From assembly GCA_016287995.1 (NCBI GenBank), contig JAEEXW010000048.1, positions 1-12,447 on the forward strand: a stretch of DNA of 12,447 nt, given 5' to 3'. A program made the position numbers and the translations under genes. The DNA is from Bacteroidales bacterium (GTDB taxonomy: Bacteria > Bacteroidota > Bacteroidia > Bacteroidales > UBA3824). How positions within the stretch are numbered: position 1 is the first letter of the stretch; every line of letters starts with the position of its first letter. The notes beneath the pieces were generated by a model. The model was not told where the DNA came from. It searched no databases and worked only from the letters and a program-made list of their open reading frames with translations. Of the stretch, positions 1-5,512 are shown one piece after another.

Positions 1-340
1 TTTCTTTTGACATTATGCCCATGTTGACAGCACCGGCGTCATGCTCTACGTGTTGTCCGCTGATGATTTCCGAGACTTTGCCGCTTGTTATGACTGCCCA
101 AATCAGAGCCTTTTCGTCGGTGCGGCTGTTTTCTATGGTGCAGTTTTTGCGTACAAAAAATTCGCTGTACATCACAACCGTCTGATTGTGAACGCACAAC
201 CAAGTCGTCATGTCGCATATATCGCGGACGGTGCAGGTGTTGGACAAAATCGTGTCGGTCTTGACGTTCAAATCCCCCGCCGAGGGCATGAACATTGTAA
301 TCGGATTTTCACCTTCTATTTTTATGACGCTCTTAAACAT
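1..340 (-). CDS. Partial hypothetical protein (N-terminal 113 residues)
   Basis: The minus strand reads without a stop from an ATG at 340 to the left edge, giving 113 residues that start MFKSVIKIEGEN. Codon use and amino-acid mix look like a real protein, and no competing frame is better. I do not recognise the family. No signal peptide or membrane helix is visible, and the residues are mixed beta-type with scattered cysteines (near 36, 42, 49 and 67). An N-terminal sensor domain of a transcription regulator is one possibility, but I have no motif to support it. The frame stays open upstream of the ATG to about 414, with TTG codons but no other ATG. The gene overlaps the end of a short ORF (333-455) by 8 bases, as in translational coupling or after a frameshift. 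No Bacteroidota-type promoter was found just upstream. Confidence 0.6.
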   Translation of the reverse strand, partial: MFKSVIKIEGENPITMFMPSAGDLNVKTDTILSNTCTVRDICDMTTWLCVHNQTVVMYSEFFVRKNCTIENSRTDEKALIWAVITSGKVSEIISGQHVEHDAGAVNMGIMSKE

Positions 341-455
341 GGTGCAAATCGGTTTTAGTTTTCTTAACTTGGCAAACCTGAGAATTTGCTTTTTCAAAGA
401 GTTTGCCCTGAGTTTCCACTATTTCGTCCAAATAACATTCTGGATATGCTGCCAT
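333..455 (-). CDS. Short ORF (40 aa), possible truncated gene start
   Basis: An ATG at 453-455 opens a 40-residue frame starting MAAYPECYLDEIVETQGKLF. It ends at a TAA eight bases inside the next gene. The first 20 residues look like a normal globular protein start, while the last 20 are lysine-rich and low in hydrophobic residues. This could be the preserved start of a longer gene that was truncated or frameshifted, or a genuine short coupled ORF. The start-like sequence vaguely recalls N-termini of small accessory proteins I have seen, but I cannot name a family. The REPIN begins 55 bases upstream. An A-rich stretch, not a clear Shine-Dalgarno, precedes the ATG. Confidence 0.4.
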   Translation of the reverse strand: MAAYPECYLDEIVETQGKLFEKANSQVCQVKKTKTDLHHV

Positions 456-510
456 TTTTTTCTTTTTTTTTATTTTCAAGGCACTTCCATTCAAAAATTT
501 ATATGGGTTT

Positions 511-586
511 GAGCCGCAAGCATTACGGCTCTACATACGGGGCGCGTTACAAAAACCGACACGTAGAGCCGCAATGCTTGCGGCTC
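511..586. repeat. REPIN upstream of the RAYT gene
   Basis: Two inverted REP hairpins lie at 511-534 and 563-586, separated by 28 bases. The right copy reads GTAG followed by a palindrome with arms AGCCGCAA and TTGCGGCT around a TGC loop. The left copy is its reverse complement with one mismatch in an arm (TTACGG instead of TTGCGG). Both GTAG tetranucleotides face the spacer. A GTAG-type foot next to a GC-rich hairpin is the known hallmark of REP elements mobilised by RAYT proteins, and two inverted REPs form a REPIN. The RAYT start is 94 bases downstream. Confidence 0.85.
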
Positions 587-680
587 GGCAGATATAATAT
601 ACATCTAAAAATTATTCATATTAAATAATACGGTTCAGTTTTTGACGTTTGATATTTATATTAGAAAAAATTTACGTAAA

Positions 681-1229
681 ATGTCGGACGAAAAATTCAA
701 AGGCAAATACAGAATCCCTACGGCAAGGGCAAAATGGCATTGTTATAACGGCGGTTGTTATTTTATTACTATCTGTACAATGAATCGAGAACAATATCTC
801 GGTGAAATTTTTGACGGCAAAATGCACCTTTCTGACATAGGACGTTTTTTGAATGAACAAATTTTGACGACACCTAAGAAACGTACGGATATGAATTTGG
901 AAATTCCGGTTTATGTTATAATGCCAAACCATTTGCATTTGATAGTTTCGATAGGTCGTAATGTTTATAATTCGACTGCATTGCAACCTGCAAAATTTGA
1001 ACCTCAGACCAAAAATCTGGCGTCTGTAATACGTGGCATAAAGAGTGCGGTTTCGTCATACGCGCAAAAAAACAACATTCTTTTTGCATGGCAAACCCGT
1101 TACCACGACCATATTATCCGTGATGCAGAAGAAATGGAAAAAATTACGGAATACATTGAAAATAATGTGATTAATTGGCGCGAAGATTGTTTTTATTTTT
1201 CACCTGTTAAAACAACACCACAATATTAA
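681..1229 (+). CDS. REP-associated tyrosine transposase (RAYT, IS200-like Y1 family)
   Basis: This 182-residue protein belongs to the Y1/HUH single-strand transposase superfamily. RAYTs bind and cut REP hairpins through a 5'-phosphotyrosine link and are thought to spread REPs or REPINs; they are usually single-copy and not flanked by their own IS ends. The sequence shows the metal-binding HUH motif in MPNHLHLIV (His84 and His86), the typical WQTRYHDHIIR block near 137-147, and the catalytic Tyr158 in EYIENN, the usual YIxxN context. I chose the ATG at 681 because family N-termini begin close to the KYRIPTARAKWHCYN segment; an ATG at 642 would add 13 residues. Length is usual for the family. 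REPINs 94 bases upstream and just downstream are its likely substrates. It converges on the ATPase gene, with the repeat array between them. Confidence 0.9.
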   Translation: MSDEKFKGKYRIPTARAKWHCYNGGCYFITICTMNREQYLGEIFDGKMHLSDIGRFLNEQILTTPKKRTDMNLEIPVYVIMPNHLHLIVSIGRNVYNSTALQPAKFEPQTKNLASVIRGIKSAVSSYAQKNNILFAWQTRYHDHIIRDAEEMEKITEYIENNVINWREDCFYFSPVKTTPQY

Positions 1230-1249
1230 TAATCAAGATTTTGTGTTTT

Positions 1250-1362
1250 GAGCCGCAAATAACAGAGCCGCAAGCATTGAGCCGCAAGCATTGAGCCGCA
1301 AGCATTGAGCCGCAAGCATTGAGCCGCAAGCATTGAGCCGCAAGCATTGAGCCGCAAGCATT
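1250..1362. repeat. Tandem array: seven 14-bp half-REP units plus one diverged unit
   Basis: The unit GAGCCGCAAGCATT occurs seven times without mismatch from 1265 to 1362. A diverged first unit at 1250-1264 shares only GAGCCGCAA. Each unit is the left arm plus loop of the REP hairpin. The seventh unit continues into the right arm GCGGCTCTAC, making a complete REP at 1349-1372. Only one full right arm follows seven left arms, so strand slippage at a hairpin is the simplest origin. A minus-strand ORF through the array (1226-1420) encodes a repetitive peptide and is not a gene. Confidence 0.95.
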
Positions 1363-1432
1363 GCGGCTCTACGGAATAGGCACGTATGGGGTATGTCAGG
1401 CGGGGTATGTAGAGCCGCAATGCTTGCGGCTC
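1349..1432. repeat. REPIN downstream of the RAYT gene
   Basis: A left REP (1349-1372, ending in CTAC) and a right REP (1409-1432, starting with GTAG) are exact reverse complements across a 36-base spacer. The hairpin has nine-base arms GAGCCGCAA and TTGCGGCTC around a three-base loop. Both GTAG feet face inward, as in the upstream REPIN, but the spacer sequence differs. It lies between the convergent RAYT and ATPase genes, so its strong hairpins might also hinder read-through from either side; there is no U-tract. Confidence 0.88.
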
Positions 1433-1462
1433 GAAAAATTATTTCTTCGTTTTCCCAATTCT

Positions 1463-3205
1463 TTACACTTCCTCCAACCTTACCAAATCACCGCCTTTGA
1501 AAATCATGACGATTTTGTGAAGTTTTGAAGTCCCTATCATCTTGACAATCTGTTTGTCAGACGAATAAACCTCCAACTGCGCTTTTGCCGCTTCAAATGC
1601 GTCGGTTTCGTCCTGAGCGTCGCATGTTGTTTTAACGTATTTAAATTCAATAAGATAACAATGATAAACAAAGTTGAATCTCATGTCAGGCAATAGAAAA
1701 ATATCGCCGTAACCGTGGGCAAGTTCAATTTCGGGTTTCATAAGGTAATACGGATTCATGCCCAAATACGCCATATAAAAGCCCTGAATCGTTCTTTCTC
1801 CTTCGATTGAATTGCGGTTTACCGATGCGTTTTTGTAAGCCCCGGCAATAAAAGTCAGCATGTCTTTGTAATTACCGTCAAGCGCGGCATAATTAAACGC
1901 GGCTCTTAAGTCCGAAGTTTCAACAGGCAAATATTTATCGTACTCGCTTTGCAAGTATCTGAAATAATGCATTCTGACGTTATTGTTCGGAATGGATAAT
2001 TTTGTACTAATGCCGTAAATGCCTGTTATCGTCAACATTCCGTAATAGTACAAAAGGCTGATGAAATTTTCTATTTTAACGACATCAGATGCCGGAAAAT
2101 GGGTTTGTATGTCCTCATAAACAAAACCGTTTTCGATGATTTTCATGATGATGGCGTTGCGACGGAGATTCTCGTTGTCCTTTTCAAGGCGGATGATATG
2201 GTCGAGTTTTCCGTAATCAATCAACGCATTTGGCAAGTACATATTCGCAGGAAATTTGCCGTTTTCAAGGTAATAACCGATGTATGTCATCGTCATCATA
2301 CCGTTGAACATTTTCGGTTCGTCGTCTACAAAACTATCGTACGAAAAGCAATAATTGTCGCACCACGGGCGCATAGTTTCGATGATACTATCAACAATTT
2401 TTTCTGACGAATCCTCTATCAAACCTGCTGACTGATAATATTTTATCATTTCACGGATTTCGTTTTCTGAAAAGCCGACCAACTGGTTGTATACTTTTTT
2501 GTTGGAGGCGTATTCTGCGATGTTGAAACCGCTCGTAAGGTCGTCAAGAGTTATGGGCGAAACTCCCGTTATAAAAATTCTCTCAAAATTTCCTTTGAAC
2601 TTTTTGAAAATATCCCGATAAAAACCTTCGCCGTGAGTGATTGATTTATAGATATTTTCGCCTTTTAAAGTCGAAACGGTGTTCGTAAAATTGTCATATT
2701 CGTCAAGTATTAAATAAAGATGATTGCCGTATAACTTGGCGCGAGCCGCAATCATGTTGATTTTTTCTGTTGTCAATTTTTCGTTTTTGATGTCTGCGGC
2801 AAATCCGGGATAGTACATGTCCTCGTATTTCATTGCAAACTCATCAAGACGATGGTTGCAATAACTATAAAAACTATCCTTCAACTTGTCGTATTCGCTT
2901 AGCACCTGCGAAAAATCAAGAACCAAAACCTGATAATAATTATGCCATTTGGTAGGATGTTCTCCGATGTACAAACCCGAAAATAATTGTTCAAAATTAT
3001 CTTTCGTTTTTACGTCGTAATAATTTTCCAACATACTGAGAAACAAACTCTTACCAAAACGTCTGGGACGGACGATAAGCATAAAATGACTGTCGGTTTC
3101 GATTTTGGGTATGTACATAGTTTTATCGACGTAATACAAATGTTCACGCCTGATTTGCGCAAAATCGTTTATGCCTTGTGGCAAAAGTTTTATTTCGTTG
3201 TTCAT
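1463..3205 (-). CDS. AAA-ATPase-like protein with C-terminal PD-(D/E)XK domain (DUF1703 type)
   Basis: The 580-residue product matches the AAA-ATPase_like/DUF1703 family, common and often multicopy in Bacteroidota and other anaerobes. The family's biological role is not established; a defence or mobile-element role is speculation. Visible features are the family-typical start LLPQGINDFAQIRREHLYYVDKT, a Walker A variant RPRRFGKS (46-53), a Walker B-like LILDEYDNF (165-173), and a C-terminal nuclease-like site with Asp501 in GYGD and Glu520/Lys522 in IEFK. I chose the ATG at 3205 over that at 3259 for two reasons: family members begin close to this point, and a promoter-like pair sits 23 bases upstream, overlapping the extra N-terminus. 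The gene looks intact. It converges on the RAYT gene and is divergent from the small frame at 3307. Confidence 0.88.
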   Translation of the reverse strand: MNNEIKLLPQGINDFAQIRREHLYYVDKTMYIPKIETDSHFMLIVRPRRFGKSLFLSMLENYYDVKTKDNFEQLFSGLYIGEHPTKWHNYYQVLVLDFSQVLSEYDKLKDSFYSYCNHRLDEFAMKYEDMYYPGFAADIKNEKLTTEKINMIAARAKLYGNHLYLILDEYDNFTNTVSTLKGENIYKSITHGEGFYRDIFKKFKGNFERIFITGVSPITLDDLTSGFNIAEYASNKKVYNQLVGFSENEIREMIKYYQSAGLIEDSSEKIVDSIIETMRPWCDNYCFSYDSFVDDEPKMFNGMMTMTYIGYYLENGKFPANMYLPNALIDYGKLDHIIRLEKDNENLRRNAIIMKIIENGFVYEDIQTHFPASDVVKIENFISLLYYYGMLTITGIYGISTKLSIPNNNVRMHYFRYLQSEYDKYLPVETSDLRAAFNYAALDGNYKDMLTFIAGAYKNASVNRNSIEGERTIQGFYMAYLGMNPYYLMKPEIELAHGYGDIFLLPDMRFNFVYHCYLIEFKYVKTTCDAQDETDAFEAAKAQLEVYSSDKQIVKMIGTSKLHKIVMIFKGGDLVRLEEV

Positions 3206-3228
3206 AATTGTATGCGGATTAGTTTTTG

Positions 3229-3260
3229 CAAAAATAGTTATTTTTTTAACAAAATACAAT
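3229..3260 (-). promoter_or_regulatory. Bacteroidota-type promoter of the ATPase gene
   Basis: On the minus strand an ATTG box (3257-3260) is followed by exactly 20 bases and TATTTTTG (3229-3236), fitting the -33/-7 consensus TTTG-N19-21-TAnnTTTG. The -7 box ends 23 bases before the ATG at 3205, which supports that start over the ATG at 3259 (the box lies inside the longer frame). Confidence 0.65.
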
Positions 3261-3270
3261 AAAAAAATGC

Positions 3271-3278
3271 TAATTTTG
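3271..3278 (+). promoter_or_regulatory. Possible -7 element in front of the small frame at 3307
   Basis: TAATTTTG matches the Bacteroidota -7 consensus on the plus strand, 28 bases before the ATG at 3307. The position where a -33 TTTG is expected reads TAAC, so only half of the promoter is present. In AT-rich DNA a lone match can arise by chance. Confidence 0.3.
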
Positions 3279-3306
3279 GAGCGTAGAACGAGTGGATTTT
3301 AAAATT

Positions 3307-3552
3307 ATGACAATCAACACCAACAATGCAAAGCGCGGTTCAATCCCCGCTGACAAACAAAATTTTGCGCCCGAGATTGCCGCATCTTTTTTGCAAAAAG
3401 TCTCCAATCACGGTCGTGATAAATGACAAGGAGATAACGTTCTATGCACATCAATGGATAAAAATGAGATTTTGTCGTTACAAAAAAAATGCGATAACAC
3501 TTCTGAATTAACAAAAAAAGTCTTTTCGGAAATGTTATCGCATTTTTTTTAA
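3307..3552 (+). pseudogene. Small reading frame broken by one in-frame TGA
   Basis: From the ATG at 3307 the frame encodes 39 residues (start MTINTNNAKRGS, end NHGRDK), then TGA at 3424-3426. The same frame continues open for 42 more codons to a TAA at 3550-3552, including an ATG at 3454 that starts MDKNEILSLQKK. Both halves look protein-like, so this may be an 80-residue gene with a nonsense mutation, two small ORFs, or non-coding sequence. An AAGGAG at 3428-3433 is the only good Shine-Dalgarno-like motif in the spacer; it lies 10 bases before an ATG at 3444 whose frame closes after five codons. Another frame (3326-3511, 61 aa) overlaps and also reads plausibly around VINDKEITFYAHQW, so a frameshift is a further option. 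Full-length genes here avoid internal TGA, so general recoding is excluded. The 3' end lies inside the terminator palindrome. I do not recognise a family. Confidence 0.3.
3482..3550. terminator. 69-bp near-palindrome, probable bidirectional terminator
   Basis: Arms of 26 bases (3482-3507 and 3525-3550) pair with only two mismatched positions around a 17-base loop. The outer 18 bases, AAAAAAAATGCGATAACA and its complement, are perfect. Each arm ends in a run of eight A or T, so both strands read stem plus U-tract. It starts 3 bases after the hemA stop and would end the heme operon transcript on the minus strand and any transcript from the small frame on the plus strand. The stem is longer and the loop larger than usual for an intrinsic terminator, so a MITE-like origin or a small structured RNA cannot be excluded. 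Confidence 0.75.
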
Positions 3553-3553
3553 G

Positions 3554-4450
3554 TTACACCGCCATCGTATACTTCTTTCTTCGCTCCATAATGCCTTGCA
3601 ATTCAGTAATTTCTTCCTCGATGAGAGATTCGGCTTTTTGCACTTCGTCTTCACGAATCGAAATGTTGTCCTTGACTTTTTGCTCCACATCGTGAAGGTT
3701 GTAAAGTCTAACACCTTCTATTTCAGTAACATCGGGTTCAATGTCGCGAGGGAAAGCAAGGTCTATCGCCAAAAGCGGACGATTGGGATTAATGTCGGAT
3801 TTATTGATTATCGAACACGGCGCCGACGTTGCACTTATCAAAATATCTGTATCGCGCATAAACGCAGCCTTTTCGTCAAGAGTGAAAACGTCAATACCGT
3901 AAGGCTCAGCAAGTTTGCGGGCTTTTTCTTCCGTTCTGTTGGCAAGAAAAACAAGTTTCGCACCCTTGTTGTGCAAAAATTTTATGATGTCAGCAGTCAA
4001 TTTGTTAACACCGATTATCGTAATACGCGCGTTAGAAAGGTCAATATGCTCTTGCTCAATGATTTCGATTGCCGCCAAAGAGTGACTTACAGCCCCGTGC
4101 GAAATCTCCGTTTCGTTGCGAACACGTTTGCCTATTTGCAACGCACTTTCAAAAAGTTTGTGCATCGGCGTGGGAAGTTTTTGTGAATTTCGGGCTGCAA
4201 GATACGCATCTTTCACCTGACCTTGAACCGCTTTTTCGCCCGTTATCGCAGATTCCAAACCGCAAACCACACGAAACAAATGACGCGCTACGTCGTTGGG
4301 AATCTCGCCGTCGCCGTAATAAAGTTCCACACGGTTGCAAGTCTGCAAAAATACCGACGGACCAACACCCTCTCTGTTAAAATCCTTAAAAAATCGCTCC
4401 CTATCGGCAAGCGACGTATTCTGATGGCTAATTGACTTATACTGAATCAT
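3554..4450 (-). CDS. hemA: Glutamyl-tRNA reductase, short form without dimerization domain
   Basis: GluTR reduces glutamyl-tRNA(Glu) to glutamate-1-semialdehyde with NADPH, the first committed step of C5-pathway heme synthesis in the cytoplasm. The catalytic domain is clear: Cys38 in QTCNRVELY is the thioester nucleophile, and GLESAITGEKAVQGQVKDAY (64-83) and IGKRVRNETEISHGAVS (106-122) match conserved blocks. The second domain has family features (FLANRTEEKA, ISATSAPCSII, LLAIDLAFPRDIEP), but where GxGxxG is expected it reads GVNKLT (147-152). The protein ends at residue 298, in the connecting helix; usual bacterial enzymes are near 420 and carry a further C-terminal dimerization domain. Short GluTRs without it are known, for example in chlamydiae. 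No remnant of the missing domain was found downstream. It is the last gene of the operon, 2 bases after hemE. Identity is firm; full activity is uncertain. Confidence 0.9.
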   Translation of the reverse strand: MIQYKSISHQNTSLADRERFFKDFNREGVGPSVFLQTCNRVELYYGDGEIPNDVARHLFRVVCGLESAITGEKAVQGQVKDAYLAARNSQKLPTPMHKLFESALQIGKRVRNETEISHGAVSHSLAAIEIIEQEHIDLSNARITIIGVNKLTADIIKFLHNKGAKLVFLANRTEEKARKLAEPYGIDVFTLDEKAAFMRDTDILISATSAPCSIINKSDINPNRPLLAIDLAFPRDIEPDVTEIEGVRLYNLHDVEQKVKDNISIREDEVQKAESLIEEEITELQGIMERRKKYTMAV

Positions 4451-4452
4451 TT

Positions 4453-5451
4453 TTATCTTAAACTTTTTATTGTATCAACAAAAAATTTTACATTTTCAAA
4501 CGGTGTTTCTGCCAAAACACCATGGCCTAAATTAACAATCCAATCAGGATTTTCGTCGAAAAATTTTCTATATTTTCCGATTTCCTCAGCAATTTTGTCC
4601 TTAGATGTCAATAGCAAATGCGGATCAAAATTACCTTGAATCTTTACCTTTTTATCAATCAATCTACGAGCATCCCAAATATCTGTCTGCCAATCTATTC
4701 CCACAATATCGCAAATCTTCGACGTTATATTTATGAGTCCCATTCCGATTCCTTTTGGAAAGAAAATCACGGGAATACCTTTTTGTCGTACAGCGTCAGC
4801 AATTTTTTTGACACTCGGCAAAATCAATTCTTTATACATCTCGGTTGGCAAAATTCCGGCGTTACTCTCAAAAATTTGAAAAACTTCCACGCCGTGTTCA
4901 ACCTGTTTTAAAGCGTATTCGATTGAAATTTCAGTAACAATTTCAATCAGTTTTTTGGTTTCTGAGGCTTGAGTATAGAAAAACTTTTTTGCCTCAGGAA
5001 AATTTTGTTTGCTGCTAACACCCTGAATCATATAGCATAACGTTGTAAGCGGAGCACCGCAAAAACCGATTAACGGCACGTTTTTTCTACTTACAACATT
5101 ATCAATCGCCTTATAAACATGTGAAAATTTTTCAGTATTTATTTTCAGCGATTTCGACGGATTATCCAACTCACAAAGTGGTTTCAAAAACTTCGGACCA
5201 TACTCCGTCCATTCTATTTCCATGCCCAAAGCAGTTGGCACAGTTAGGATGTCGCTAAAAATAATTGCGAAATCCACACCGAGGTCTTCTACGGGCATAA
5301 GTGTAACATCTGCTGCGAGTTGTGGTGTTTCCATGAGTTCACGAAAACTATACGTTTCTCTTAGTTTTCTATACCTTGGCAACACTCTTCCCGCTTGACG
5401 CATCAACCACACAGGCGGACGATTAGATGTTATATTTTCAAAAATTTTCAT
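4453..5451 (-). CDS. hemE: Uroporphyrinogen III decarboxylase
   Basis: HemE removes four carboxyl groups from uroporphyrinogen III to give coproporphyrinogen III, without a cofactor, in the cytoplasm. At 332 residues it is close to the usual 340-355. The substrate-binding RQAGR motif is at 18-22 and the essential aspartate is Asp67 in IIFSDIL. GFCGAPLT and the C-terminal NLGHGVLAETPFENV block with its conserved histidine are also present. The ATG at 5451 fits the family N-terminus. The gene lies between hemG (52-base gap, containing an inverted repeat that ends 6 bases before this ATG) and hemA (2-base gap). Its product feeds HemN, the first gene of the operon. Base use resembles its neighbours. 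Confidence 0.96.
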   Translation of the reverse strand: MKIFENITSNRPPVWLMRQAGRVLPRYRKLRETYSFRELMETPQLAADVTLMPVEDLGVDFAIIFSDILTVPTALGMEIEWTEYGPKFLKPLCELDNPSKSLKINTEKFSHVYKAIDNVVSRKNVPLIGFCGAPLTTLCYMIQGVSSKQNFPEAKKFFYTQASETKKLIEIVTEISIEYALKQVEHGVEVFQIFESNAGILPTEMYKELILPSVKKIADAVRQKGIPVIFFPKGIGMGLINITSKICDIVGIDWQTDIWDARRLIDKKVKIQGNFDPHLLLTSKDKIAEEIGKYRKFFDENPDWIVNLGHGVLAETPFENVKFFVDTIKSLR

Positions 5452-5457
5452 ATCTTT

Positions 5458-5512
5458 AATTCATAATTCTTTTATTTCCATTCGGCAGATGCCCGATTGT
5501 GCATTATGAATT
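5458..5512 (-). promoter_or_regulatory. Inverted repeat across the hemG-hemE junction
   Basis: AATTCATAAT at 5458-5467 is the exact reverse complement of ATTATGAATT at 5503-5512, with 35 bases between. In the mRNA this forms an AT-rich 10-bp stem that holds the hemG stop codon in one arm and ends 6 bases before the hemE ATG. A direct repeat GCATTATG (5501-5508 and 5515-5522) overlaps it. It could adjust hemE translation or RNA stability, but simple-sequence origin in an AT-rich gap is also possible. Confidence 0.4.

Noticed and set aside
386..628. Plus-strand 80-aa ORF running through the upstream REPIN
   Set aside because: Its end is encoded by the REP hairpins and its start is antisense to the 333-455 ORF, with low-complexity composition.
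1226..1420. Minus-strand 64-aa ORF with repeated CLRLNACGSMLAAQ
   Set aside because: It is only the translation of the 14-bp tandem array and the REPIN. The periodic peptide follows from the DNA repeat and there is no promoter or start context.
1250..1432. CRISPR array
   Set aside because: The 14-bp units are directly adjacent with no spacers and form half-hairpins, and no cas genes are present.
2747..2755. REP-like GAGCCGCAA inside the ATPase gene, and AGCCGCAAG near 6060 in hemG
   Set aside because: Both lack the second hairpin arm and the GTAG foot and are ordinary coding sequence.
3307..3426. Selenocysteine at the in-frame TGA
   Set aside because: No SECIS-like hairpin with a GC-rich stem is seen just after the TGA, and there is no known selenoprotein context, so a stop or nonsense mutation is more likely.
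3554..4186. Plus-strand ORFs opposite hemA (3596-4186, 4069-4380) and similar long antisense frames in hemN (7167-7709) and elsewhere
   Set aside because: They are shadows of strongly supported minus-strand genes with no domain-like content.
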